From the NCBI GenBank assembly GCA_902806595.1, contig CADCXC010000003.1, positions 3,286,001-3,350,000 of the forward strand: a DNA stretch of 64,000 bases. Reading direction: 5' to 3'. The notes under the pieces are model-generated. The model had not been told where the DNA came from, did no database searches, and worked only from the letters and a program-made list of their open reading frames with translations. Made by a program: the position numbers and the translations under genes. Shown here piece by piece: positions 1 through 11,258 of the stretch. This stretch comes from Pyrenopolyporus hunteri. Taxonomy: Eukaryota > Ascomycota > Sordariomycetes > Xylariales > Hypoxylaceae. Each line of letters begins with the position of its first letter. Position 1 is the first letter of the stretch.

Positions 1-582
1 GTGGGTGTTTTAAGATTGAGGCCTCTTACCTCTCTCTCACTTTTGTATCTCTATCTTGACATGTTTCCGCCTCGAGCGTAACCATTACTTCTCGTATCAA
101 ACTCTACCGAGCTTTAAGCTGCCGTTCGCTCTTGTTGCACCCATTCACTCGTGCGCTCTTGCTGTAACCCATTGGGTCTTACCAGAAGAACAAACACCCC
201 CCCGTGTTCTCAACCCCCGTGTTCTCAACCCCGTGTCTTGGCTCTTTATTCTTTACCTTTCTCCTTGGATAGCACATTGCTAGATCCAACCAACAGGGTC
301 GCCTCGTTAGCTTCGAATCTGACCGGCAGGTTTCATTTCTGCCGTTCTAGCCTTTTCCCGCCTATACGAGCCCTGACGCGGCCCTAAGGAAACATTTCAC
401 TCTCTTAATTCCAATTGCCTGCTTCTGCTGGAACATGACGAATGCTGTTTGAACGCGAGGCGGACATCTCATTTTGTCTTCCCGGCATCAGCTGCCCTTC
501 TTTATTTTCCTGTCGAGTCCACCCATGTTACCTTCATGAATTATATTTATTTCAAACTTGACTTGCGGACCCATACGCTGTC
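1..582. other. Upstream region of the GlcNAc kinase gene, no gene seen
   Basis: No open frame here has a recognisable product. The stretch is pyrimidine-rich on the + strand, as expected for a fungal promoter and leader, and contains a short imperfect direct repeat of the CCCCGTGTTCTCAA type at about 208-235. It probably holds the promoter and 5' leader of the kinase gene that starts at 583; the window edge hides whatever lies further left. Confidence 0.5.
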
Positions 583-2370
583 ATGCAGCCACTCACTTCT
601 GCCATGACTACGTTGAAAAAATCGCTGTTAGCTGCGCTCAAGTCGTTCTTGCGCGGGAGGTCTTTCTTACAGGCACTCCTCGCATTTTGGGTCAGCCCAA
701 AGGCCCTGAAGGAACATCATGTCGACGGGAACACCGACGGAAAAAAGGTGTTCCCGTCGAGAACTATTGAACAGTTCTTGGAAGAAGCGGAGAAGCTCTT
801 TCTAGGTCCTGTTGAGGGAGATGGGCTGAGCAGATATTCGTCCGACCTTAAGCGTCAGTTCCGGGAACGGTTGCATAGCCATACCGAATGCATGCTCCCG
901 TCCTTTAATCATCTACTCCCTACTGGCAAGGAGCGGGGTCAATATCTGGCCCTAGATGTTGGAGGGTCGACGTTGAGGGTTGCGTTGGTGGAGCTAAGGG
1001 GTCGCGATGCGACTGGGAGAGAGAGCGAGATCGTTCGGATGGTCAGCTTTAAGATCACCCCAGAAATCAAGAAACTGGAAGGTATGAGCTTCTTTGACTG
1101 GATGGCGGCTCGGATCCACGAAGTTATCAACAAAGATATCTCGCAGAATCAAGACGTAATACCAATGGGTCTTGCCTGGAGTTTCCCCGTAGAGTAAGTC
1201 GGAATTTCCCACGGCTCGAAGTATGTTACCAAAGCTAATGCATTCGCCAATAAGGCAAGTATCCCTAGGTGGTGGTCTTTTGCTTGGTATGGGTAAGGGC
1301 TTTCTAGCAACGAACGGCCTGCTTGGCCAGGACCTAGGCGAGATCATCAAATTTGCCTGCAGGAAACAAGGCCTAAACATTCAGCTTGCCGCTATTGTCA
1401 ATGATAGCACGGCGACGCTGTTATCACAAGCTTACGTCCACGCCTCGACGCGCTTCGGCCTGATCTTAGGGACCGGCACTAACATCGCCGTCCACCTGCC
1501 AGTGTCGGCGTTCAGTCGTGCCAAATACGGCAACCGGCCAGAGAGTTGGTTCGAATCGGCGAGGCACGTTATCGTGAATACGGAGCTAGGTATGTTCGGG
1601 AAGGATATCTTACCCCTGACACGGTGGGACGAACTCCTGAATGCCTCCCACCCGCGGCCCGAATTTCAGCCTCTCGAGCACTTACTCAGCGGTTTCTATC
1701 TCGGCGAAATCTGTCGACTTGTGATAGTCGAGGCTGTCGAGACAGCAGGTTTACTGGGCGGCCAGTTACCACCATCGTTGGTCAAGCCTTATTCACTGGA
1801 TACTGAGTTATTGTCGAAGATTGAGGGGTAAGCCTCATGCTGCGGGCCCCGGCCAATAGTTCATAGTAAAAACTAACGTATGAACTTAGTGACACGTCAC
1901 CTGGGCTTGAAAAAGCTCTCTCGCACTTCACAACACAGCATCCTTCCACCACGCCACCTACTGTATCCGACATGACCGCGATTCGTACTCTCGCAGCATT
2001 GATTTCACGGCGCTCGGCTGCTCTACTAGCCGCTTCGGTCTTCTCGCTCTGGGAGCTGCGGCACGAGGCGGAGGCCGAACTTGCCGCTGCTACGCCCAAA
2101 CCCACACCTTCGAATGACAGCGCCGTGGCGCTACCGTCGCCTTCCGTTGACGAGGAAATCGAGGAGGTCGAGGTAGGCACCAAGGTGGCTTTCAACGGCT
2201 CCGTTATTGAGCATTACCCACGGTACCGAGCCACATGCCAGCGCTACATTGACGATCTCGTGTCCCACAGCGAACATCCCGGCTCGGTGGATCTCATGCC
2301 CACCATTGAGAGCTCAATCGTTGGTGCTGCGGTCGCACTGGCGTGTGCTACCGTGGCTGAGTCGTATTAG
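583..2370 (+). CDS. hxk3: Hexokinase-family N-acetylglucosamine kinase (HXK3/NAG5 type)
   Basis: Three exons, 583-1193, 1255-1827 and 1890-2370, encode 554 residues; donors GTAAGT and GTAAGC, branch points GCTAATG and ACTAAC. Visible hexokinase motifs are the phosphate-1 loop LALDVGGSTLR (about residues 122-132), WSFPVEQ across the first junction, the catalytic-base segment VNDSTATLL (about 252-260, Asp254) and the second phosphate loop LILGTGTN (about 273-280). The N-terminus has a basic, hydrophobic stretch (about 8-37) absent from classical glucokinases, which could be a membrane anchor. Hexokinases phosphorylate sugars at C6. Assignment to GlcNAc rather than glucose rests on neighbours: an Ndt80 regulator, an Ngs1-like sensor and GlcNAc-6-P deacetylase, the set seen in Candida and Trichoderma GlcNAc clusters. 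An in-frame ATG at 604 is an alternative start. It is convergent with the Ndt80 gene. The family is certain; the substrate is inferred. Confidence 0.88.
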
Positions 2371-3072
2371 AGAGCTAATAAACTATATGGGGATTTGAGT
2401 CGTCTATTATATATATGATTTTTTTCACACTCATCCCCTGCCCGGGCAAACGGACACTCACCTATGAGGAATAAGGAATAGAGTGGTCTCAACCCTCTAA
2501 CTAGCATTGGAGAGAGGGGTATGAGGTTCAGGTTGAGCAAGAGAGGGGGCAACTAAGAAGCTTTGAGCAGGCACATTTAGAAGGCGTTTACGGCTACATC
2601 GCATGAATGAAACAGATATCATCGTCGTGAGCGAATCTTAATGTGGAGGACAACGAGCGGGGGCTAGCTAGACGCATAAGGGACGTGATATCGAGAGTGA
2701 GGGATAATGATGTTGAAGCTGACCTTGAATGTTTGGTTGCTATCTGCCGGATGCCGGGCGAGGGCAGCAAATAAAAAACGATGGCTCCAATGTCCCTGTT
2801 ATACTATACATACACAAGTTAAAACTAGGTATTCAAGAAGAAATATACGCTCATAATACAGATAACCCCTCGGGAAAAAACGCCTAGATGAGTGCTATGC
2901 CGTGGTCATCATTATTGTCCGTTAGCACAGTTAGTTTGGTTAACCCAACAAGAATATCGTCGCTCACTCTAAATTGTAACTCGCTTAATTTCTTTCTTTT
3001 TCTCTTCCTCTTTTTGCATGGCCTGTATGGGTAGGTATGTTTGTGCCGCCGAGGCGGCACCATACCTCCTAG
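2371..3072. other. Convergent intergenic region, no gene seen
   Basis: The 3' ends of the kinase gene (+) and the Ndt80-type regulator (-) face each other across about 700 bp. A/T-rich runs near 2400-2430 and 2990-3015 could serve polyadenylation. No ORF with coding character is present. Confidence 0.5.
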
Positions 3073-4865
3073 TTATTCTGCAGAGAAGTATCTCTTAGAC
3101 TTGTTTCTGATCTGCTGCGCCTTGATTTCTTGGGGCACCGCAATATGATGGACGATATGAGGACGGTATACAGTGTCCACCAGGGGCGTCCTATATATAA
3201 CCGTTAGTGAACCCGGTCGAGGTAAGAAAGAGGATCGAGTAAAGAGACTTACCAATCATCCACGCTTAGTGGGAAGTACTCGTATAACTCCTCCTCCTCC
3301 TCTATAGGACTACCGGCCGCCCCGTGATTAGTAGACGTCCGGTGTAGCCTCGGACTGGTGAGTGAATCTGAGGTGGAGCGGTTATTTGGACTCCGCTCGT
3401 CTTCGGATAAGGATAGGCTAATCGGTATGGATGGAGCTGAAGGATTATTCTTTGCGTGACTGCTCATAGCCTGTATCTTGCCCGAGAACTCCTTCCCCCA
3501 AGCGGGTACAGGCGGCCGGCTTATATTTGGCGAGAGAGCTATCTTCTTGGCTTGGTGTCCCTGGGGATGTGCTTGTCCGCCGTATGCCTGTGTTGGAGGC
3601 GTCCCCCACGATGGTGTAGGTGTGGCATTACCTAGCGATGACGATGAATACGCGGGTAGACCATGCGAAGAGTCGTTCCGCTCTATCTTCAAGTTCGAAG
3701 TCGTACTTGCGTCGCTATGAGTCCGAGCTCGTTCAGCACCGCTAGCTGTCTTCTTATCGCCCGTGAGAGGGACATCTTTTCTACTATCAAAGTTCCGCGG
3801 GCTCCGTCCTCGTACGATGACCGGACCGCTCTGAATTTCAGCAATCTTCATAAGCTCGCCGCCCGTCTTCATCTTCCCCAGTAGGCTAATCTGCACGACA
3901 TAGTGTTGCTGCAGTCCTTTCCGCCGGCCGTTGTTTGCCGTTGCGCTCTTAAATTGCAACCGTTTCCATGACACGGGTATGCTGACTCTATGGCCATCGA
4001 CCTCCTGACCGCCGCTCAAGTCTAGGGCAATTTTCGGCGGAGCACTAGCTACTTTTGTTTCTTGCCCCTCGCCTAATGCCGGATTGCTGCTCTTCCACGG
4101 GATGGAGATGATCTCGGTCGACTTACCCTCAATACTCTCTTTAGCAGATATCGAAGCATAGAATTCTATGATAGGTATAGCGCGACCTTGCTCGTTTATG
4201 ACCTGTGTGCAATGCCGGGGCATGGTTATCTGCCCTGAACATTGCCACAAGTTCCGTCGGTAACATGTCAGCTCCAGAGGCCGGCCGCTCGACTCGCCAC
4301 CAAATACGTCCTCGGCAACGAAGAACATGCCGTACAGCTCGGCCGACATGGCAACTTCAGAATAAGCCCCTAGTGCGTCATCTAAAGGTGTGGCTTTTGC
4401 TGATGTTGCCGAGAAGCTAAGTAACTTGTCGTCCGGCTGTTGCGGAGACGATCCTTCATCATGGAAATCTTCGGCGTGCGGCGCAGCCTCGTACGGTTTC
4501 GAGTAGTTGAAAGGGTCCTCGAACGTTGTGGAAAAGGTTTCGAAGTCGTAGGAAGGAGTGAACGGTAAAGGAGGTAAATTGCCATTGACGTTTTCTCTGC
4601 TTCGGATGTTAGCATTGCTAGGTGTTTCCACATGCTAGCGACGTCCCGAGTATACGAGCGACCGCCGCCCGCACACGTAGACGCATTGCCATGGTAGTGG
4701 GGAGATACAGCCACTGGGTTCGACTTACAACATGGATTCGTCAAAGTTGAGGTCAGGTTCGAAAGGCTCGATGCCTAGACCGGAGCCGGACATGGTGTTT
4801 AATCCCATGGCATCTCCCGGGCTGGCGCCTGACTGCAGCGCCGGCATGGAGTTGAAAGTTGCCAT
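3073..4865 (-). CDS. ron1: Ndt80/PhoG-domain transcription factor, RON1 type
   Basis: Three exons read on the minus strand: 4865-4729, 4596-3253 and 3190-3073, encoding 532 residues. The introns are 132 and 62 bp, with GTAAGT donors and GCTAAC and CACTAAC branch points. The uninterrupted ORF begins with a GTG at 4631, so the real ATG lies in the short first exon. The Ndt80 DNA-binding domain spans roughly residues 120-315; LTCYRRNLWQCSG, SWKRLQFKSATANNGRRKG and HYVVQISLLG are characteristic stretches. The C-terminal exon carries a conserved-looking basic tail ending RNKSKRYFSAE, lost if the last intron is missed. In Trichoderma reesei the Ndt80-like RON1 activates the GlcNAc cluster; position here between kinase and sensor genes supports the same role. 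Target genes are inference. Confidence 0.88.
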
Positions 4866-6446
4866 CGCATCGTAAAGGGCTTGATGCCCTACGCGGCTAA
4901 GGGTTATGCCTATGCTTATGCGTATGCTTATGAGTCTATGCTAATGCTGACGCGGACGTAGAGTGACGACGGCCGAGTCAAGGCGATATTGCTGATAACG
5001 GAACAAGAGGGTAAGCCTCCACCGCCGCGCGCGGAATAAGTGGAGTGATCGCGATGCTGAGGCGTGATGTGATGGAAAATATTAGAAGCCTAGTGGTTGC
5101 TCAAAGCAGAACGTCAAGCACAGCTTCTAGTAATTGTGATCTAGTATGGTAATAGGGCGAGAGAGCAGCTTAGCGGAAGTGGAGGCGCGAAACATTCAAT
5201 TAGGTGGTCCTTGGTCAAGGGGTGTGGAGAAATGGAATACCGTAAATCCGCCGTGAACGGTGGCTGGTCTCTTTGTTCGGTAAGGTCCCTAGGGACGTTG
5301 GTACAATACTTAGTAAATCGCGGAAGTACCATGCTAAGCCCAAGAGCCGAGCAGCCAGGCACTGGTCGGCTCCTAACAGGTATGAGCGTATTGTATTATT
5401 GTACAATACGTACATGCAAGCACAAGCCTACCTAGGTAGGCACGGGTACAAGCTATTGCGCTACCTGGTACGGTCCGGTGTCTGGGCGGAACTACCTAGG
5501 CAAGCCGGGGGGAGGGGGGAGAGCCTGGGGTAGTGGACCAGAAGGATACCTAACGTACCTACCTACCTGCGTATGGTAGGGGTCTTGGGATCTTTTTGCA
5601 TGTTAGGAGTGGATAATAAGAGTGCTGCTAGACCGTTAAGGGTTTATCGGCCTCTCTCCTCAGTCTTGGGAGGTGGGGTGCCACCGGACATCAACTCTGC
5701 AGACGGAATTTCTACCTTCTGGAACGAGTTAAAAAGAACTCGAGGGGTGGGGTGACAAAGGACAGGCCATAGTATGCGGCCTTGCTGACACCCCCCCCTT
5801 GGCCCCCCTTGAGAGATACATCACCACATTGCCGAACGACTCTACCTGTCATCTGTCATTAATTACCTCTTGCCTCCAGACCAGACTCTCGGTGCTTTTC
5901 TTGCATATGCGTCCGTTCTTACATATATATAGCGGCTCGATCGCGTTGTAGTGCGATAGAAACTTGCTATCAGTCCTATCGAACCCCCCCTCCCCTAGTC
6001 CCATACATCCGATTTGTCCTCGAGATCGAATTTCGATAGGGCGTCCAGTCCGGAGGGTAATGGGCTGTATGTATGTAGTACGCCGTCATTCTATTTTTAA
6101 AACAGAGAAGGCTAGGACCGCGACTGGGGTTCAAATTCAATCGCAAGTGTGTGTTTGAGGATTCAAAAAGCTCTGGGCCCTCAATTCGTGATTGGCTAGA
6201 AAGAGGATCCTTGTGCGAAAGGCTCCGGCTCGTTTGCCCTCGAATATAGGTAGAACAACAGGATAGAAGTATGCGTTGCTGCCCTTGTTGGAGTAGAGCA
6301 CACTACATCGCCGACTCTCACCCACTCCCGCCCCCCCTCCGGGCAAAAGGGGCGCGCGAATAAATACGAGGCTTGTGCGAAGGATCATTTGCCCATTTAC
6401 TCATTCGATAGCCTTGTGAGCCGGTTGCCAAAAGAAGCAATCGGTT
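4866..6446. other. Promoter-side intergenic region of the Ndt80 gene, no gene seen
   Basis: About 1.6 kb lie between the start of the Ndt80 gene and the 3' end of the Ngs1-type gene, both on the minus strand. A degenerate TATGCTTATGCGTATGCT-like repeat sits at about 4907-4945 just upstream of the start codon. ACCTACCTACCT/TAGGTAGG motifs occur at about 5430-5450 and 5555-5580. Small ORFs here are short, overlapping in several frames and unrecognisable. Confidence 0.5.
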
Positions 6447-9400
6447 TTAACTTAAGTCGGACCACTGCCTCAGGTTTTCTAGATTAGCACAAAGTAGACC
6501 GAGATTTGAGTCGGAACGGTTGCTTACACTCTCCGGTGAATTCGTAATCTCATCGAACGTCTGTTGGACCTCAAACCCCATGGCCGCAAGAGGCTCTTGT
6601 GCTTCATCAAGAACCTAGGCGGGTTAGATATGATGGCTATATCCGCTACGGGTTGGGGGTTACTCACCCAACTGAGGATACTCTTCGCAGACTTGTGCGC
6701 TTTGTTCTGCCGGACGCCCATGAATGCCAGTCCTTGCAGTATTAACTTTGATTGGGCTGTAGATGGCACAATCGGAGCGATGATGCCACCGGTATCTTCG
6801 CCACCCGCTGAGTGGAGAGATGGGATGTATGCCGACAGGCGGCTTCCGGCTGTGCAAATTATAACCGTCCCTAGGAGGCCGTCCACCGAATTCTTGGCTC
6901 GGACTACTCCGCTTGTGTTCGTTTCCTGCAGCGCAAAACGATAGAGCTCTACTACCTCAGGCCCTGCATGCATTGCTACGTGGTTCAGTACCGACTCGGC
7001 GTTGTCAAGCCCATGGATCAAATCGAAGCTAATATTCGCTCGCTGAATACTCTGTAGAAGACCCTCCGGCGCTGTCCAAGCTCCAAGATCTTCGATGGCC
7101 ATGTTAGTTAATCGCTTCGGGAATTGAGTGTCCCACCCGACGTTATCAAACCAACTCCTGACGCTCCCACTTTCATCGACGGGCACTCCCGGGAAGACTC
7201 CCGGGAAAGTGAGTCCGAGTTGGACCGCTTTGATACCCTTCCTCTGGAGCAGCGCTCTCATAGCCCGACGATGGAGCGACCTGCCAATCGACACGTTTCG
7301 TTTCGCCGGGTCGACAAAGAGTGCGCCAATGGCACCGATCCCCTTCGTGAAATACGTAGCCACAAAGCCGTATAGTGTTTTTGTGCTGCTATTCCTGACT
7401 ACATAGTGTGCTTCCTCGATATGTGGGTTAAACAACTCGAATGAATGGGCCCCGGTTGTGAGATATGGGAGACTCGGTGTGCTGGACCTGGCTAGGGTTC
7501 TTAGCAGTTCCTGGAGGGCGGAACCATCCCGCTCGCGGTCGTAGTTTTCAACGAGCCACTGTTGCCTGGTTTTGGAGACCTTCTTGCTCTTTCTCATAGT
7601 CCCCGGCATAGAACCCTGAGGGGTTATCTCTCCATACAGGACACGAACGAGAGAAGCCATAGCGGTCTCGGTAAAATCAAAAGTACACACATATGTCCCA
7701 ATAGATTTATCCATTGCGAAATCGTATGGGGAGCTAACAGCGACCACGATAAGCGACTTTTTCTGACCGGTGCCGCGAAGCATGTGGCACATCATCGCTA
7801 CATGTTTGGTGAACCCAGTTTGGTACATATTCCGGTTAGCATCAGCAGTGACTATTATAATCGCAGATGCTCTGTTGATCAAGTTCTCGTGTACTAAAAA
7901 TACATTAGCCTAGTCGTAGAGGCAAGGCAAAGATTATACTGACCCGGTCTAAGCCCGTTTGCCGTGTACGACGTGTGAAGGAGTTTGCCGTTACGTATTC
8001 GGGCTATCGATCTGCCCAACTCACGAAAGACTCCTTCTCCGCTCATGATGGCGCCACGTTCTTGGTGAACCCACTTATCGTGTAGAGATGGGGCTTTGCT
8101 GCCCTTCTCCAGCATGTTTTTTGTAGCTGCTGAGGCTGGTAACGGTTTGACCAATGGCGTCAACAACAAAAGCTCTTCCTCTTGGAGTAAACTCTGCGAA
8201 AGGGGAAGCAAATTGTCCTTGTCCCGCACTACCGTGATCGACTGATCATAGGCCGCCCGGGAGAGCGCGAGATGTGAGGGATGTATCTTGGATAGTAACG
8301 ATAGCCCTGGAGGGTTCAGGGCTTTCTGCCAAGACGTACAGGCACTCTTCATCCGCAATACTCGCTTTAAAGAAGTATAGATCCGGTCTTTTGAGATGAT
8401 ACCATTCTCAACACCCAATTTTAGGCCCGAAATAGCCTCTAGCTGGACGTCATGTGCCCTACACAAAAGCACTAGATCGTTTCCCGCCTCGACAGCCATT
8501 ACGGTACCTCCCTTGACACCGTACTCCTGGATAAGAGATTGCATTTCGAGGCACTCCGAGATAGCAACGCCTTTGAAACCAAGCTCGTTTCTTAGGAGGT
8601 CATCTACGACTTGGTCTGACAGGCAAGCGTGCATAACGTTCATTCCGGCACTTTGTATTCCGCATCCACCGACGAACATGGCATCCAGACGCCCGGCGCT
8701 TATCGCATTGCGAAACGGCACAAGAGCACTAAGACTAAGCTCTTCTAAAGTCTGAGTGATAATAGGCATGTCTAGGCTAGAGCCGAGGAAATCGATATTC
8801 CCATAGGATGGGAAATGCTTCCCACAAGTGGCTACCCCAGCGTCCTTGAACCCGTTAATGGCAGCGATGCAAAATTGTGATGCTTCCTGCGGGTCATCTC
8901 CAGTAGCCCGAACCCCGAGAGGCTGATGCCTAGCATTGGTCAAGACGTCTAAGACAGGACCAAGTAGAAGGTTGACTCCGACAGCGGAGACTTCTGTGGC
9001 CGTGGCCTTCGCTACGTTATAGGCGAGCTCGGTGCTTCCCGTGGCAGCAACGCCCATTGCACTGGGAAATTGGCAGATATAATCTTCGTCAAATAGACTG
9101 TTGACACCTCCATTCTCCTGGTCGACGGCTATCAACAACGGCTGGGGGTGACCTGCCTGGCGGGCTATTGTCTGAAGTTCTTGAACCAGAGAAGCGGTTT
9201 GCTCTGCAGCTATATGGCATACAGTCAGCACCTCTCAACGAGCAGTTCCGGGGGTATTGGCAGGGCAAAAGACGTATGTCGGGTACATTTGAGGTTCTTA
9301 GCTGTTAAGATGATGGAACCCAAATGGTGGTTCTCGATGAGGTTCCTGATCTGAGGTGTTACTTCTGTGCCATCCCATCCCATGATCAGCATCTGACCAA

Positions 9401-9552
9401 TCGCCCTATCGATATAGTATTAGCGACCTGCTTTAGCCATGCGGCCGGGTCGTCCCGGTAGAAGCTTAACCATGAGGCTCCGGGCAAAAAGAGGGACTGT
9501 ACCAATCCAGATTCTGCCATAGTGGGTCGAGCTCGCTGTCCGACTTGGCCAT
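6447..9552 (-). CDS. ngs1: GH3-GNAT fusion protein, Ngs1-type N-acetylglucosamine sensor
   Basis: Five exons on the minus strand: 9552-9503, 9405-9287, 9209-7944, 7893-6668 and 6614-6447; introns 97, 77, 50 and 53 bp; 942 residues, or 921 if a further in-frame 63-nt intron near the 3' end is spliced. Residues about 17-550 are GH3/NagZ-like (GQMLIMGWDG, AVDQENGGVN, KHFPSYG). Residues about 600-940 contain a GNAT acetyltransferase motif A (VDPAKRNVSIGRSL, about 672-685) and a second, more divergent GNAT-like half. In Candida albicans Ngs1 this architecture senses GlcNAc and promotes transcription through acetylation. Catalytic GH3 positions look altered: the NagZ KHFPGHG motif reads KHFPSYG, and the usual Ser-Asp nucleophile segment reads SECLEM. 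That favours sensing over hydrolysis. The 5' ends of this gene and dac1 face each other across 2.7 kb. Confidence 0.88.
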
Positions 9553-10201
9553 CTTGTCGTATTGTTGCGACTTGAGGTTATACTAGCTAAAGCGCCCTGA
9601 GCCGAAAGGTGTGGGTGCAGAAGATCAGCGTGGGCTATCTCCGTCAACGGCGAGTGCGACGGCTAACTAAGATAGAGCTAGAGGTCATGAGAGGGGTTTG
9701 GTGTGAAGACTTATTACGATCGGGTTGGCGTGTATACTTCGGACAAAACACCCGATGCAGTGTGGCTCTCTTAACACGTTGTGCTGAGAACGAGAAGAGA
9801 GTCGGCTACCCAGCTACCTAGGTAGGTATGATAGAAGGCAGATACCTATGGGCCCTTGAGATCCGCTGCCGCAGCGTACATACCAGGCAAGGTACCTGGA
9901 TACTCGGGTAGGGTAGCTGCCGCCTGCCATACTACAGGCACAGACGTAATCGATAAACCCTTTTTAGCTACAAGTACCTACTCACCACCCCTACACGTAT
10001 ACGTCTATATACGTATATGTATACCCGTACCTAGGTATCTAGGTAAGAGATAGGGACTATAGGTACCTAGGTAGGTATACATAAGTACCTACCAGAGACA
10101 TATGTACCTACCTACATACCAGGTATTTGAAACGATATACGTTAAGGTAGGCGGCACTTCGAACGTGCTTCATTTATCTATTCCCTTCAAAACGTAACAT
10201 A
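9553..10201. promoter_or_regulatory. ngs1-side half of the divergent ngs1/dac1 promoter region
   Basis: Non-coding DNA upstream of the sensor gene start at 9552. The distal half (about 9815-10135) is dense in TACCTAGGTA and TAGGTAGGTATG motifs with several ACGTATAC runs. It ends at the TA (10200-10201) that is one copy of the target duplication of the adjoining transposon. No gene is seen; the promoter role is inferred from position. Confidence 0.5.
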
Positions 10202-11258
10202 CCTTAGCGTCTTGGGGGGGGTTAGCTAAACGGTATATATTTGGCTCAATCCAGCTTTTTGGTATATATACTGTTTAGCTGACTGAACCGCTTATTAATT
10301 TAAGGTTATAAGAATTGAACCGCTCATTTAATGCGTAGTATATATACCGTTTAAACACTACACGTTTTATTTGTTTCGGGCGCCCAATCAAAAGAACCGC
10401 TTAGATACCGCTTAATTGAATGAGCCGTATATATACAGCTCAATCGAATAAAGGTTTATTTTTTCAAACGTTTCAAAAGTTCAAAACCGCTCAATTCAAT
10501 TGGAACCATTCAACTCAATTCAATCAATTACTTCAATTACTACGAATCGCATCAATCGCATCGCATCAATCGCATCGATCTATTTCAATTACTTCAACTA
10601 CTTCAATTACTTTGAATAGCTTCAATCCTTAAGAAGGTGTGGTGGTGCGCACCTACCCCTTTTACCCATTAAATACATATATAGCCTAATATCATGCCAA
10701 GGTCCATACGCGTAATCGTAAACCCTTGTAGTCAATTCAGTAGATCCGTAAACCAACCAATTAGATTAGTGTAACGTAAGCCGTAGCCTAGGGTTCAAGT
10801 GCAATAGAAAGTGAAATATTTGTAATTCGAAAATATGCGAAAAAAAAAAAAAAAAAAAAAAAAAAGAAAGTATAGTTTCTATGGGAAACCATAGAAACTA
10901 TACTTTTCTACTTTTATTTTTACATACTTATGTATATGCGTATGCGTATGCGTATACTAAAAATGTGTATGCGTATACTAAAATGTGTATGCGTATACTA
11001 GGATTAAGCGGTTCAATCTAGATTAAACGGTTCAATCTAGATTGAACCGCTCAATTTTATTGGAACGTTTCAAAAAAAGATACGTTTGATATAAGAAACG
11101 TTCCTTTTTAATACATGCGCTAAGTTTTTAATGAGTGGTTCAATATGGTTTAACGTGTAAATTTTTTTTACTCGAACCTTTCCATTTGTTTTTTTGAACC
11201 GCTCATTCTTTTAAACCATATATATACGGTTTAGCTAACCCCCCCAAAGACGCTAAGG
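10202..11258. mobile_element. 1,057-bp MITE with long terminal inverted repeats and TA target duplication
   Basis: The left end (from 10202) begins CCTTAGCGTC and the right end (to 11258) finishes GACGCTAAGG. Outside lie TA dinucleotides at 10200-10201 and 11259-11260. The inverted ends match over about 40 bp through a run of seven or eight G/C, GTTAGCTAAAC and a TATATA tract, with one or two mismatches. The interior is A/T-rich, has no ORF of useful length, and repeats short GAACCGCTCA, GGTTCAAT and GTATATATAC units in both orientations. It also holds a perfect 22-bp palindrome (11028-11049), a 26-nt poly-A (10840-10865) and a hairpin. These are hallmarks of a non-autonomous Tc1/mariner-type element. 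Superfamily is inferred from the TA duplication only. Confidence 0.85.
10867..10906. repeat. Perfect 18-bp inverted repeat with GAAA loop inside the MITE
   Basis: Positions 10867-10884 and 10889-10906 are exact reverse complements, separated by the four bases GAAA. A 26-nt poly-A run sits immediately upstream. As RNA this would form a strong stem with a GNRA-type tetraloop. Confidence 0.9.

Noticed and set aside
3249..4631. Single 460-codon ORF as the complete Ndt80-type gene
   Set aside because: It begins with GTG, and both a 45-codon first exon (4865-4729) and a conserved last exon (3190-3073) join to it with good splice signals and matching phase.
6120..6150. tRNA-like B-box words such as GGTTCAAATTC (also near 46978)
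   Set aside because: No matching A-box, acceptor stem or cloverleaf could be built around them.
7894..9231. Two separate genes for the GH3 and GNAT halves
   Set aside because: A 50-bp intron with GTCAGT donor and TTTTTAG acceptor joins them in frame. The apparent starts at 9231 and 7882 are GTG and TTG, not ATG.
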